From NCBI RefSeq assembly GCF_000182645.1, contig NZ_ACQA01000001.1, positions 620,001 through 684,000 of the forward strand: 64,000 nucleotides of DNA, in the 5' to 3' direction. Positions 17,165-27,130 of this stretch are shown piece by piece. Each line of letters begins with the position of its first letter. Within the stretch, counting starts at the first letter, position 1. The translations under genes and the position numbers were made by a program. Below the pieces are notes generated by a model. That model worked only from the letters and a program-made list of their open reading frames with translations, did no database searches and was not told where the DNA came from. This DNA comes from Brucella intermedia LMG 3301 (GTDB lineage Bacteria; Pseudomonadota; Alphaproteobacteria; Rhizobiales; Rhizobiaceae).

Positions 17165-18295
17165 TCAAATTTCCCGAGCAGTTTTGCAAACTACTGGTCG
17201 TTGCGCCCCCGGTGATGATAAAGATACGGATCTAGGCTGGACGTCCGTTTTAAGAAATATTTTTTGGCGAATAATCTCACCAATTTTTCGCTCCAATACT
17301 ACCGCACAAAAAACCGAAAATATCGTAACAATGATTGCTGCTGTAAATAACGAAAGAATGACCGGAACACCAGCATTAGTCATCCAAGCTACTAGCGGCA
17401 TTCCGAGGGGCTCATGAATAAGGTACAACGGGTAAGTGGCAAGAGCGATATTTCTTACCCATTTGTGCATGGTTTCACCGCGTACAAAAAAAACATCTTT
17501 TTGATGCATAGAAATGTAAACTACCACCAATAATATCAATGCACTAACTGACTCTCTTTCAAAGATGAAATGGTTGCCGTTATATCTAGCTTGCAGTCTG
17601 ACCCAGGCAATAGAGAATCCAAAAATAATAAGCGGAAGATTTTTTTTGAATTCTTTTGTAGATGATGTAATTCCTAGAATAATACCAAAGCAAAAATAAA
17701 CACCATAATCCGGCATAACTAGAAAATTCATCTGTTGAGAATTCAGGTTTGGAGTTAAAATTAAAAAAATTGCCCATACTATTGCAATATTCTTCATCTT
17801 CCTAATATCGATGTCTCGGAATATTGCGATCATAATGGCAATCATAATATAAAATCGAATTTCAAAGAAAAGCGTCCAAGCTGGACCGACAATCGTAGGA
17901 TAGCCATAGAACCATTGCAACCCCGTGAGGGACATGACTAACTGAGATATAGGTGGATGATCCAGCATGGTGATTGGAGCAACAGCAATCGCTAGCAGCG
18001 TTATAACAAAGTAAGCGGGAAACAGCCTAATAAATCGTGATTGAGAAAAATCTACCCAGTTTCGGTGTATAGCACTTTTACTTATAACGATGCCGCTCAA
18101 AATGAAGAAAATATCTACGCCGAGATAGCCGCCAGCCAATACCTCTTCTAATATAATCGGTAAATCAGGAATAGTATACTTCTGTTTCAGATGAATCATG
18201 AATCCGTCTGTGGCAGTCCAATGGTGAACGAGCACCCAATAGGCTGCGAAAATACGCATCAAATCAAGTAAAACGTAACGCGGTTTAGCCAACAC
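17165..18295 (-). CDS. Membrane O-acyltransferase (acyltransferase 3 family)
   Basis: This integral membrane acyltransferase probably adds acetyl groups to a cell-surface polysaccharide. It has around ten hydrophobic segments and the family pattern LLDLMRIFAAYWVLVHHW near the N-terminus (catalytic-type His), GGYLGVDIFFILSGIVISKS, and SRFIRLFPAYF. GTG 18295 with GAGG about nine bases upstream is preferred over TTG 18346, which adds 17 unrelated residues. The gene is AT-rich, intact, and on the opposite strand to the sugar genes. It is flanked by IS remnants, so it looks like an isolated survivor of an older cassette. The sugar target is unknown. Confidence 0.82.
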   Translation of the reverse strand: MLAKPRYVLLDLMRIFAAYWVLVHHWTATDGFMIHLKQKYTIPDLPIILEEVLAGGYLGVDIFFILSGIVISKSAIHRNWVDFSQSRFIRLFPAYFVITLLAIAVAPITMLDHPPISQLVMSLTGLQWFYGYPTIVGPAWTLFFEIRFYIMIAIMIAIFRDIDIRKMKNIAIVWAIFLILTPNLNSQQMNFLVMPDYGVYFCFGIILGITSSTKEFKKNLPLIIFGFSIAWVRLQARYNGNHFIFERESVSALILLVVVYISMHQKDVFFVRGETMHKWVRNIALATYPLYLIHEPLGMPLVAWMTNAGVPVILSLFTAAIIVTIFSVFCAVVLERKIGEIIRQKIFLKTDVQPRSVSLSSPGAQRPVVCKTAREI

Positions 18296-18409
18296 AGATC
18301 CATCCTCGTGATAGCCTTGGTTATAGGCGAGTCTGCGAATACGCAAGCTTTAATCGAATAGAGGCCGCGTAAAGAAAAAAGAAACAATGCCAAAACCGCA
18401 ATGCCGCGG

Positions 18410-19010
18410 CGATGGCTGAAGTGCTGTTGCTCCATGTGCATCGGGGCGTGGTCGTCAGTCCCAAACGGGTATATAATCGCCCACGCGAAGGTTAAGACTG
18501 ATTTCGGCCGATGCAACTATCCTCGCGAAGTTCCAAGCCTCCAGCTCTCAACCGAAGGTCGGTGTATCGGACTCGGAAACGCTTGCGCTTCGACGGAAGG
18601 TTGCCAGCCAAACGCAGTTGGTCCGCCAGCGTTTCCGGAAGAAGAACCGGATCGAGTCGATCCTCCACGCCAACCTGTTCCCACCGTGTTTCGCTTGGCA
18701 ATCTCGATTGGATCAGCGAGTGCAAACGGCTGGCGAGACTGATATTGCATGGTAACGAGCACGCAGCCATCGATCGTCATCTCAGCTTAATTGATTCGAT
18801 CAACGAGGCGTTGAAGGTAGTTGATGGGGATGTAACTCTGCACGGCCTCTAGGATCCGACTGCCCGCAGCCCACAGCCCCAGGACGTCGCCAGGGTTCGA
18901 CGTGAAACTGGCGAAGAGCAGTATGGAGGTGATTGGTAATATTCGCCTCATCAGCGGCCCACAACGACTTGTCGCCTATATTGGCTTCAAATCTCAGCGT
19001 ACGGGAGTCG
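18410..19010 (+). pseudogene. Decayed IS110-family transposase
   Basis: Fragments in several frames match an IS110-type recombinase in order: HRGVVVSPKRV, then VKTD, then ADATILAKFQ, then LRRKVASQTQLVRQR with FRKKNRIESIL, then LVAYIGFKSQ. Several frameshifts and stops separate them, so no functional protein is possible. Coordinates are approximate. It abuts a truncated IS3-family remnant at about 19.0-19.05 kb. Confidence 0.6.
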
Positions 19011-19049
19011 CGGTGAGGTTCCGGCCTATGAAGAACGTATTACGAAACC

Positions 19050-20009
19050 TGAAGCGGTCTTCTACCGCCGTGATGACACGATCCTGCGCATCTTCGCTCT
19101 TGATGCCTTCTGTCGTGGCCACATGAGCGGTTGCTTCCGGGCCACAGCAGTCGAGCGCCAAAGCAACGCGGACCTTTTCCCTGTTGTCGCACGTGATTTC
19201 GAAGCCGTCGGAGCACCATCTGGTATAGGAGCGCTCGACGGTGACTTGCCCGTCGTGTCTGCGTTCACCGGCAGCTCTGGGATGGCGCTGAAGGAGCAGA
19301 TCATGCTGCTTCATCACGCGATAAACCCGCTTGGCATTTGGCCATGAACAGCCCTGTTCACGGGCCTTGCGCCTTAGAATGGCATGAACCGCCGATAGCC
19401 ATAGGTCGACATTTCTTCAATGACCGCCTTGATCTGAGCAACCAGATCAGCGTCGGGAAGCGGAGGTCTCCCTCGGGCTCTGGAATGGTGCCTGTGGCGC
19501 GTGCAGCGATATTCGACCGGGCAACGCCTAGCGTCTCGCATACCGCCTTCATCGCAAACGTCCTTCGGCAGCGAGATTGAGTGCAGCAGTCATTTTTTTG
19601 GGCCGTTGGCGATTTCGAGGGCCTCCTTGAGGATTTCCCCTCCCATCGTCTTTTTGCCCAGCACGCGCTGTAATTCCTTCACCTGAGCCTGAAGCGCCCG
19701 GTATCCCGAGGCAAGGACAACCTCCTCTTTGGCTGCCGTTGCAACCAATGCACCCTGTGAGGCAAGTTTGCGCCACGCGAACAGCTGGTTAGGCGCAATG
19801 CCATGACGACGGGCGACCAGACTGACCGTAGCGTCCGTCTCGTAGGTTTCGTGGACAATCGCAAGCTTCTCCGCTGTACTCCAGCGTCGACGCCGCTCAG
19901 GGCCGGAAAGAATTTCCATCTTAATGCTATTACCAGTCATAATGTGAACAGTAGTCCTATCACTTATTTAAGTGGGAGAAACTGTCCGGGCAATTAGGGG
20001 GCTATTCCA
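19050..20009 (-). mobile_element. Truncated, decayed IS3-family element
   Basis: The intact end is at 20009, where the inverse sequence TGGAATAGCCCCCTAATTG resembles an IS2-like terminal repeat and continues with CCGGACAG. An orfA frame is present (19590-19940). The orfB is broken into pieces (KAVCETLGVARSNI at about 19.55 kb, RWCSDGFEITCDN at about 19.22 kb) and lost beyond about 19.05 kb, where the IS110 remnant begins. This is a dead element related to, but distinct from, the one at 15220-16538. Confidence 0.75.
19590..19940 (-). CDS. IS3-family OrfA of the decayed element
   Basis: This 116-residue OrfA has a helix-turn-helix (RRRRWSTAEKLAIVHETYE, VARRHGIAPNQLFAWRK) and a zipper region (LQAQVKELQRVLGKKTM). 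It ends NGPKK at an A7 run (T7 at 19593-19599 on the plus strand), the expected frameshift site into orfB. The frame is open, but the partner is destroyed, so no function is expected. Confidence 0.75.
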   Translation of the reverse strand: MTGNSIKMEILSGPERRRRWSTAEKLAIVHETYETDATVSLVARRHGIAPNQLFAWRKLASQGALVATAAKEEVVLASGYRALQAQVKELQRVLGKKTMGGEILKEALEIANGPKK

Positions 20010-20349
20010 CAGGGCATGCGCGATGAATGCTGGTGGAAGTAGTATACTCGCTGCTGGCTCCTTGGGCCATCTGAGCCTTCTACCGGCGGATCGCCGCGCG
20101 TCGAGGAAACCATTTCACAGCTTTCGCGACCGTGCGGAAAGCTTGCGATGTTCATTTGGCATATGCTGAGCAAGGATGCCTAGACTACATCTAGGCCCGA
20201 CCTGCTGGAAAGCCGTACGGTCTTACGGAGATTCACGTTATGAAGAGGTGTCTTCACGAGGGTGGATCCAATGCCTGATCGGTAGGTGTTGTAATTGCGG
20301 ACAATTGTATATGGACATGTTTAGCTTTAAGCAACAAGGTGGTCTGAAA
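20010..20349. other. Intergenic region upstream of manB
   Basis: This 340-base stretch between the last IS remnant and manB has no convincing gene. It holds a short perfect hairpin, GCCTAGA-ctaca-TCTAGGC (20178-20196), not followed by a T run, and a ribosome binding site AAGGTGG at 20336-20342. Open frames extending manB upstream to 20176 lack family sequence. Confidence 0.5.
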
Positions 20350-21750
20350 ATGGCAGTTACTTTTGGAACGTCTGGTCTACGGGGCCCAGCAATTGACTTC
20401 ACAGATGAGACTTGTGTTGCCTATGTCGTTGCCTTTTTGCAGCACATGTCGCGTAATTTCGAATTTCACCATGTCTATGTTGCCGCTGATTTGCGCGAAT
20501 CCAGCCCTCGGATTGCTGCTTCCTGCGTGGCTGCAATCGAACTGGGCGGCAAGAATGCGATATGGGCCGGCAATATTCCGACGCCCGCACTCGCAGCTTA
20601 CGCGATGGCTCGCAACGCGCCCGCCGTCATGATTACGGGAAGCCATATTCCGGAGGCCTACAACGGCATTAAATTCTACCGTCCTGACGGCGAGTTCTTG
20701 AAGGACGACGAGGCTCCTGTTCGCAGCTTTGCGGAAGAATTGTTGAACAAGGATATTGAGGGCCAGCCCATCGACATGCCTGCGCCTCTGATCGATGTGG
20801 CCGAGGAATATGTGGACCGCTCTATCAGTTCTTCAGGTTCAGACGCGCTGACCGGAATGAAAATCGGTATTGATCTTCATTCTGCCGTTGGGCGCGATCT
20901 TCTTGTTCGTATATTTAAAGGGCTCGGAGCGGAGGTTTATCCATTCCGCAGGATGGAAAAATTCGTCGCCGTCGATACAGAAGCGCTTGATCCCTCGGAT
21001 CTATCTCGGGCGAGCGCGTTCATCGCCGAACATGGGCTGGATGCAGTTGTGTCGACAGATGGAGACGGTGATAGGCCTCTGGTCATCGATGATCAGGGAA
21101 GACAGGTAAATGGCGATATATTGGGTATCCTGACGGCTCACTATCTCGGCGCGAAAACAGTCGTAACGCCGCTTAGCACGACCAGCGCGCTGGAAGAAAG
21201 TGGCTGGTTCGAGAACATCCACAGGACACGGATTGGGTCGCCCTATGTCGTAGCCGAAATGGCGCGCGCCGGGGCGCATCCAGTTGTTGGTTTTGAGGCC
21301 AATGGCGGCTTTCTGCTTGGCGATGATGTGACGTTGAAGTCAGGCTTGTTGGGTCGCCTTCCAACGCGCGATTCCGTTTTGCCAGCGGTGGCTGTTCTAG
21401 TGCAGGCTAAAGAACAGGGGGTGAGGTTGAGTCAGTTGGTTGGAACACTGCCTGCTCGATGCATGAAGGCCGATAGGGTCAAGGAAGTTCCCGCAGATCG
21501 CGCCTCTTCATTTCTGCGCGCTATAGAAACGTCACAATCATTTCGTTCTAGTTTCTCCCCCTTGATTGCTGAGCCGGAATCAATTTCGACAGTCGATGGC
21601 GTGCGAATGGCGTTTGCCAATGGCGACACTGTTCATTTCCGTCAATCCGGCAATGCGCCGGAAATGCGGATTTATATTGAAACAGGTTCAGTGGAGAAAA
21701 CAGATCAGATGCTGAGTGAGTTCGTTGCAAAACTCTCCGAGACGATCTGA
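20350..21750 (+). CDS. manB: Phosphomannomutase (first copy)
   Basis: This enzyme interconverts mannose-6-phosphate and mannose-1-phosphate for GDP-mannose synthesis. It is an alpha-D-phosphohexomutase of 466 residues with all four landmarks: FGTSGLRG at the N-terminus, phosphoserine loop TGSHIP (Ser98), metal loop DGDGDR (237-242) and sugar loop EANGG (316-320), then the phosphate-binding RQSGNAPEMR near the end. ATG 20350 is set by AAGGTGG upstream and by the family N-terminus. It is followed 26 bases later by manC. A second copy at 29405 is frameshifted, so this is the only intact manB in the window. Confidence 0.92.
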   Translation: MAVTFGTSGLRGPAIDFTDETCVAYVVAFLQHMSRNFEFHHVYVAADLRESSPRIAASCVAAIELGGKNAIWAGNIPTPALAAYAMARNAPAVMITGSHIPEAYNGIKFYRPDGEFLKDDEAPVRSFAEELLNKDIEGQPIDMPAPLIDVAEEYVDRSISSSGSDALTGMKIGIDLHSAVGRDLLVRIFKGLGAEVYPFRRMEKFVAVDTEALDPSDLSRASAFIAEHGLDAVVSTDGDGDRPLVIDDQGRQVNGDILGILTAHYLGAKTVVTPLSTTSALEESGWFENIHRTRIGSPYVVAEMARAGAHPVVGFEANGGFLLGDDVTLKSGLLGRLPTRDSVLPAVAVLVQAKEQGVRLSQLVGTLPARCMKADRVKEVPADRASSFLRAIETSQSFRSSFSPLIAEPESISTVDGVRMAFANGDTVHFRQSGNAPEMRIYIETGSVEKTDQMLSEFVAKLSETI

Positions 21751-21776
21751 ATTCTGCTCATCGAAAGGAAGTTAAA

Positions 21777-23201
21777 GTGCGTGAAATGTTGATCAGGCCA
21801 GTGGTGTTGGCAGGCGGAAAAGGTACGAGATTGTGGCCGATGTCACGCTCGCAACGCCCAAAACAGTTTCTGGCTCTGACTGGCGAACTCAGCCTCTTTC
21901 AGATGACTTTGAAACGATTGTCGGACCCGAAGCGTTATTCCAAGCCGATTATCATAACGAACGCTGACTATCGGTTTTTGGTGGCGGAACAGGCATTGGA
22001 ATGTGGCGTCGAACTTTCGGATGTTATCTTGGAACCAGTCGCTCGCAACACAGGGCCGGCAATTGCCGCTGCGGCTTTGATCGCTTCCATAGAGGAGCCG
22101 ACCCTTATCCATGTCGTGGCATCTGACCACAACATTGAAATGGATGATGCATATTTTCAGGCTGTCGACACGGCGAGTAATGCAGCTCGTATGGGGCGTC
22201 TTGCCACTTTTGGCATTACGCCGACGGAACCGGCAACCGGTTTTGGTTACATCGAAGCAGGTCAGCTGGAAGAAAGCGGAGCCTGTGCAATTAAGCGCTT
22301 TGTTGAAAAGCCGAAGGAGGAAGTTGCGCGGGAAATGCTTGCTGCCGGCGGCTTCTACTGGAACTCAGGGATGTTTTTGTTCCGTTCGGACGTCTTCCTC
22401 GATGAATGCAAACGTCACGCACCAGCGGTATATGAAGCTGCTCAGGCATCCGTTGCGACTGCACAGCGGGATCTCGATTTTGTGCGTCTGAACAGCGCCG
22501 AATTTGAGAAGGCGCCGGATATTTCCGTCGACTATGCGATTTTCGAGAAGACAAAGCTCGCTTCTGTTGTTCCGTCACCAATCCACTGGTCGGATCTCGG
22601 CTCGTGGGATGCTGTCTGGAAGGAAAGCAAACAGGATCTGGCTGGAAACGTTGCACGCGGACCTGTCAGCTTGCACAACACCAATAATTCGCTGGTCTTG
22701 TCTGAAGGCGTTCATGTCGCGGTCAATGGTGTCGATGATCTGACGATTGTGGCCTCGGAAGATGCGTTCTATGTCGGCAAGCTCTCAGAAGCGCAAGGTG
22801 TAGGCGCGATCGTAAAGGCGCTGATGAAACAACCAGCTACGGCGAAGCTTGCCGAGGAGCACCGGACCATCTATCGCCCTTGGGGCGGCTACACCCATTT
22901 GCTTTCGGGCGATCGGTTCCAGGTAAAACGTCTGTTCATCAAGCCCGGTAAACAACTCTCGCTCCAAAAGCATCACCATCGTTCTGAGCATTGGGTGGTT
23001 GTTCGGGGCGTGGCCGAAATCGTGATCGATGACGAGAGCCTTTTCCTGTCAGAAAACGAATCGACATATATTTCTCAAGGTACGGTACACCGTGTCTCAA
23101 ATCCGGGTAAAATTCTGCTTGAACTGATTGAAGTTCAAACTGGAGCTTATCTGGGCGAAGACGATATTGTGCGCTTCGAGGATGATTTCGGACGTGTTTG
23201 A
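21777..23201 (+). CDS. manC: Mannose-1-phosphate guanylyltransferase/mannose-6-phosphate isomerase (first copy)
   Basis: This bifunctional type II enzyme forms GDP-mannose from mannose-1-phosphate and GTP. The N-terminal nucleotidyltransferase domain has AGGKGTRLWPMSRSQRPKQF at about residues 12-31 and FVEKPKEE. The C-terminal cupin carries the isomerase motif HHHRSEHWVVVRGVAE. Length (474) is normal. GTG 21777 or ATG 21786 may start translation; GAAAGGAAG lies upstream. It sits between manB and the AGE-type isomerase, the order known for O-antigen mannose genes in Brucella. Confidence 0.93.
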   Translation: MREMLIRPVVLAGGKGTRLWPMSRSQRPKQFLALTGELSLFQMTLKRLSDPKRYSKPIIITNADYRFLVAEQALECGVELSDVILEPVARNTGPAIAAAALIASIEEPTLIHVVASDHNIEMDDAYFQAVDTASNAARMGRLATFGITPTEPATGFGYIEAGQLEESGACAIKRFVEKPKEEVAREMLAAGGFYWNSGMFLFRSDVFLDECKRHAPAVYEAAQASVATAQRDLDFVRLNSAEFEKAPDISVDYAIFEKTKLASVVPSPIHWSDLGSWDAVWKESKQDLAGNVARGPVSLHNTNNSLVLSEGVHVAVNGVDDLTIVASEDAFYVGKLSEAQGVGAIVKALMKQPATAKLAEEHRTIYRPWGGYTHLLSGDRFQVKRLFIKPGKQLSLQKHHHRSEHWVVVRGVAEIVIDDESLFLSENESTYISQGTVHRVSNPGKILLELIEVQTGAYLGEDDIVRFEDDFGRV

Positions 23202-23233
23202 TCGTTTGATTATTTCAGCATGAAAGCCGTGCA

Positions 23234-24406
23234 ATGAATGATGTGACACGTAAACTTCGGGCGGAAGTCGAACGCTTATCGTCGTGGCTCCATAACCACG
23301 CGTTGCCTCTTTGGTTGTCGGCCGGTGTGGATGCACCGAATAACGGCTTCTTTGAACGTATTGGCCAGGACGCCGTCGCAACGTATGCAGATAATCGTCG
23401 TTCTCGCGTGCATCCGAGACAGATTTATTGTTTCGCTAAGGCTGGTGCCACGGGCTGGCATGGCGAATGGAAGCAGACCGTTGAAGCCGGAATAGAATAT
23501 TATGATCGCGTCTATCGGCGAGAAGACGGCTTTTATGGCAGTCTTGCCAGTCAAAATGGCGAGATGATCGATCACACGTTCGATCTCTACAACCAGGCTT
23601 TTTCCGTTTTTGCGGCCGCTCAGATCGCGGTTTCCATACCGGATCGGTTTGATGAAATGCGTCAACGAGCGCTTGGTCTGATGAATTCGCTCGTGGATGA
23701 TTATCATCATCCTCTTGGTGGATTTGAGGAAGCCAATCCGCCAAAGCTTCCTTTGTGTTCAAATCCGCACATGCATTTGTTCGAAGCAATGCTTGCTTGG
23801 GAGGCAGTAGACCCACAAACAGAGTTCTGGTCGATATATGCTGATGAGATCGCAAATCTTGCATTAACGAAATTCATTGATGGTAAGACCGGTGCGTTGC
23901 GTGAATTCTTCGATCATGATTGGCAGCCATATCCAGGTGAAAAGGGTAGGGTGGTCGAACCGGGACATCAGTTCGAATGGTCCTGGCTGATGGGCCAGTG
24001 GGCGGATCGGCGACAGAATCACGATGGCATGCGGGCCGCCAAGCGTCTATTCCAGATTGCAATAGCTCGTGGTATATGCGAGCAGCGCAAAGTGGCCATC
24101 ATGAGCTTGTATGACGATTTTTCGGTTCACGATGGTCTCGCGCGTCTGTGGCCACAAACTGAATGGATAAAATCGGCTCTGTTATTTGCTTCATTGAGCG
24201 AGGGCAAAGAGCGAAGTTTTTATCTGGAATCAGCATTGCGAGCCTTTGACGCCCTACGGCCATTTCTTGAAACGCCGATCAAAGGGTTATGGTACGACAA
24301 GTGGCCGGAAGGTGGTACGCTCATCAATGAGCCCGCGCCCGCGTCGACCTTTTACCATATTCTCTGCGCCTGTTATGAAGCAGAGAAAACAATATCCGCA
24401 CTTTAG
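23234..24406 (+). CDS. manA: AGE-family sugar isomerase, probable mannose-6-phosphate isomerase
   Basis: This 390-residue (alpha/alpha)6-barrel protein belongs to the N-acylglucosamine 2-epimerase/mannose isomerase family. Recognisable motifs are SRVHPRQIYCFAKAG, LYNQAFSVFAAAQ, NPHMHLFEAMLAWE and EPGHQFEWSWLMGQW, with several conserved His residues. Its place after manB-manC points to conversion of fructose-6-phosphate to mannose-6-phosphate, so the three genes form a full GDP-mannose route. A free-sugar epimerase role cannot be excluded. Start ATG 23234 is 32 bases after manC. Confidence 0.8.
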   Translation: MNDVTRKLRAEVERLSSWLHNHALPLWLSAGVDAPNNGFFERIGQDAVATYADNRRSRVHPRQIYCFAKAGATGWHGEWKQTVEAGIEYYDRVYRREDGFYGSLASQNGEMIDHTFDLYNQAFSVFAAAQIAVSIPDRFDEMRQRALGLMNSLVDDYHHPLGGFEEANPPKLPLCSNPHMHLFEAMLAWEAVDPQTEFWSIYADEIANLALTKFIDGKTGALREFFDHDWQPYPGEKGRVVEPGHQFEWSWLMGQWADRRQNHDGMRAAKRLFQIAIARGICEQRKVAIMSLYDDFSVHDGLARLWPQTEWIKSALLFASLSEGKERSFYLESALRAFDALRPFLETPIKGLWYDKWPEGGTLINEPAPASTFYHILCACYEAEKTISAL

Positions 24407-24482
24407 GCTGTCATGACATTTTAGTTGTCGTCGCTGATGACGAACGATCAGATGTGCCGATGATGATGTATATTGGAGAAAC

Positions 24483-25592
24483 ATGCGAGTTCTGCATTTT
24501 TTTAAGACCTATTGGCCAGATACATTCGGCGGTATCGAGCGAACCATTCATGCGATCGCAAAAGGCGCGGCTGAATACGGTATTGCATCGGACGTTTTGT
24601 CCTTGAGCGCAAAGCCGGAAGAAAATACCCGAAATTTTGATGGTCACATGGCATATAAGGCCAGGCTCGATTTTGAGTTTGCATCAACGGGATTGTCGCG
24701 TGATGTGTTTTCCCGGTTCAGGGAGTTGAGCAGTCAAGCTGATATAATACACTATCATTTCCCCTGGCCCATGAGCGATATCGTACAGGTCGGCGTTCGT
24801 CCGGAAAAGCCAACCATTGTGACCTATCATTCGGACATCGTTAAGCAGAAACTACTCCTTCAGCTCTATCGCCCTTTGATGAACCGCTTTCTCGGTAGTG
24901 TGGATAGGATCATTGCCACCTCTCCGAATTATCTGGCGACGAGCGATGTTCTGCAGCGGTTTAGCGATAAAACGGCGGTCATTCCACTCGGCTTGGACGA
25001 GGCCGATTATCCTGCTGCCGATGCCGCAACCAAGGCGCGCTGGCACGAGCGGTTTCCTCGCCCTTTCTTTCTCTTCGTCGGTGTGTTGCGCTATTACAAA
25101 GGTTTAAGAACGCTGCTGGCTGCAGCACGAACTTCCGATATTGATATTGTTATTGTCGGTGATGGCCCTATGAAACCCCAGCTCACCGCGTATGCGAACG
25201 AGCATGATCTGTCGCACGTTCATTTCGCCGGAGCGCTGCCGGATACGGACAAGACTGCGCTTTTGGAGTTGAGTTCCGGGCTGATTTTTCCCTCGCATCT
25301 ACGTTCTGAAGCGTTTGGACTGTCGCTGGTGGAGGCGTCTATGTTCGGAAAGCCGATGATCTCGTGTGAAATCGGCACCGGTACAAGTTATGTCAATCTG
25401 AACGGACAAACGGGAATTGTGGTGCCGCCGCAGAACCCGGAAGCGCTGTCAGCTGCAATGCGAAGCATTGCACGCGACCCGGAGCACGCCAAAATTTTTG
25501 GAAGGAATGCGCGGGCGCGATATATCGAGCATTTCACAGCTGATAAAATGGCGCTAGAATATGTGAAAAATTATACCTCACTGGTGCAGTGA
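24483..25592 (+). CDS. GT4-family glycosyltransferase (WbpZ-like, probable mannosyltransferase)
   Basis: This 369-residue GT-B enzyme has N-terminal HFFKTYWPDTFGGIERTIHA and a C-terminal nucleotide-sugar half with FFLFVGVLRYYKGLRTLL, IVGDGPMK and the EX7E-type segment SEAFGLSLVEASMFGKPMIS. The N-terminus is close to that of WbpZ-type mannosyl/rhamnosyl transferases. Because it follows the GDP-mannose genes, transfer of mannose is likely, though not proven. It starts 76 bases after manA. Confidence 0.85.
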   Translation: MRVLHFFKTYWPDTFGGIERTIHAIAKGAAEYGIASDVLSLSAKPEENTRNFDGHMAYKARLDFEFASTGLSRDVFSRFRELSSQADIIHYHFPWPMSDIVQVGVRPEKPTIVTYHSDIVKQKLLLQLYRPLMNRFLGSVDRIIATSPNYLATSDVLQRFSDKTAVIPLGLDEADYPAADAATKARWHERFPRPFFLFVGVLRYYKGLRTLLAAARTSDIDIVIVGDGPMKPQLTAYANEHDLSHVHFAGALPDTDKTALLELSSGLIFPSHLRSEAFGLSLVEASMFGKPMISCEIGTGTSYVNLNGQTGIVVPPQNPEALSAAMRSIARDPEHAKIFGRNARARYIEHFTADKMALEYVKNYTSLVQ

Positions 25593-25688
25593 CAAGAGGT
25601 TGTCACTGCTATTCGGACAAGCTTTACTGGCGCCGTTTTCAATACCTCGTACCTTCATGATGATGATGAAGTTAGTAATGGAGCGTAG

Positions 25689-26573
25689 ATGAAAGGCATT
25701 ATCCTGGCCGGTGGCAGTGGTACGCGTCTTTATCCCCTGACGATAGCCGTTTCGAAGCAACTTCTTCCGATCTATGATAAGCCGATGATCTATTACCCGC
25801 TGAGCGTATTGATGCTGGCGGGAATCAGAGATGTTCTGGTAATCTCGACGCCGCACGATCTGCCTCTTTTCCGCAAGTTGCTCGGAGATGGCAGTGAGTT
25901 CGGCATGGACTTTTCCTTTGCAGAACAACCGCAGCCAAACGGTCTGGCGGAAGCTTTCATCATCGGTCGCCATTTTATCGATAACGACCATGTAGCAATG
26001 ATCCTCGGCGACAATATCTATTTCGGCGACGGCCTGTCGCAGTTGTGCGAAAGCGCTGCTTGTCTAGATAAGGGTGGCTCGGTATTCGCCTATCGGGTCG
26101 AAGACCCCCAACGCTATGGCGTGGTTGAGTTCGATAAGACAACCGGCAAGGCGATCTCCATCGAGGAGAAGCCGATTAAGCCCAAATCCTCCTGGGCGGT
26201 GACCGGACTGTATTTCTACGACAATGATGTCGTTGATATTGCTGCTTCCCTCAAGCCTTCTGCGCGCGGCGAATTGGAAATCACGGCCGTCAACAATATC
26301 TATCTTCAGCGCGGAGATTTGAAAGTCCACCAGTTGGGGCGGGGCTATGCCTGGCTCGATACCGGAACGCACGACAGTCTTCAGGATGCGTCGTCCTTTG
26401 TGCGCACGATCGAGAAGCGGCAAGGTATCAAGATTGCCTGTCCCGAGGAAATCGGGTTTGAAAAAGGCTGGATTGACGGAGATGCCGTGCTTGAACGGGC
26501 GGATAAACTGGGCCAGACCGAATATGCCGCCTATCTGCGGCGTCGCGTCGAGGAAATCGGCAACGAAAGATGA
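25689..26573 (+). CDS. rmlA: Glucose-1-phosphate thymidylyltransferase
   Basis: This enzyme makes dTDP-glucose, the first step to dTDP-L-rhamnose. Signature [17 protein letters not shown] is at the N-terminus, followed by [31 protein letters not shown] and [20 protein letters not shown]. The 294-residue length is typical. Its stop overlaps the start of rmlC by four bases. It is the first gene of the compact rmlACBD operon. Composition is GC-richer than in the CDP-sugar cassette. Confidence 0.96.
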   Translation: MKGIILAGGSGTRLYPLTIAVSKQLLPIYDKPMIYYPLSVLMLAGIRDVLVISTPHDLPLFRKLLGDGSEFGMDFSFAEQPQPNGLAEAFIIGRHFIDNDHVAMILGDNIYFGDGLSQLCESAACLDKGGSVFAYRVEDPQRYGVVEFDKTTGKAISIEEKPIKPKSSWAVTGLYFYDNDVVDIAASLKPSARGELEITAVNNIYLQRGDLKVHQLGRGYAWLDTGTHDSLQDASSFVRTIEKRQGIKIACPEEIGFEKGWIDGDAVLERADKLGQTEYAAYLRRRVEEIGNER

Positions 26574-27121
26574 TAGTTCGCCGGTTGGAACTCGATGGTC
26601 TGTTGGAAATCAGCCCGCGTAAATTCGGTGATGACCGTGGCTTTTTCTCCGAGACCTATAATGCGAAATCATTCGCCGAAGCCGGTATTGATCTGACTTT
26701 CGTTCAGGACAACCATTCCTATTCGGCGGCCAGGGGCGTTGTGCGCGGCCTTCATTATCAGTTGCCGCCATTTGCGCAGGACAAGCTGGTGCACGTCACG
26801 CGCGGTGCAATTCTGGACGTTGCAGTCGATATCCGCAAAGGCTCACCCACATTCGGCAAGTGGGTGGCGCTGGAAGTCTCGGCTGAAAAATGGAACCAGA
26901 TTCTTGTGCCGAAGGGCTTCGCACATGGCTTCATGACGCTCGTTGAGCATACCGAAGTCATCTACAAGGTGACCAATTATTATTCCCCTGAGCACGACCG
27001 CTCGATCCGCTTTGATGACCCGGCAATAGGCATAGACTGGCCGATAGCCCCATCAGGCGTCCAGCTTTCGGACAAGGATCAGAAAGCGCCGATGCTAGCC
27101 GACGCAGACGTTTTTGCTTGA
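26570..27121 (+). CDS. rmlC: dTDP-4-dehydrorhamnose 3,5-epimerase
   Basis: This 183-residue cupin epimerase acts on dTDP-4-keto-6-deoxy-glucose. It contains [31 protein letters not shown] (catalytic His), [20 protein letters not shown] and [12 protein letters not shown]. The ATG overlaps the rmlA stop (ATGA). It is clearly distinct from the short RmlC-like protein at 7721-8137, which belongs to the CDP-sugar module. Confidence 0.96.
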   Translation: MIVRRLELDGLLEISPRKFGDDRGFFSETYNAKSFAEAGIDLTFVQDNHSYSAARGVVRGLHYQLPPFAQDKLVHVTRGAILDVAVDIRKGSPTFGKWVALEVSAEKWNQILVPKGFAHGFMTLVEHTEVIYKVTNYYSPEHDRSIRFDDPAIGIDWPIAPSGVQLSDKDQKAPMLADADVFA

Positions 27122-27130
27122 GGAAATGAT

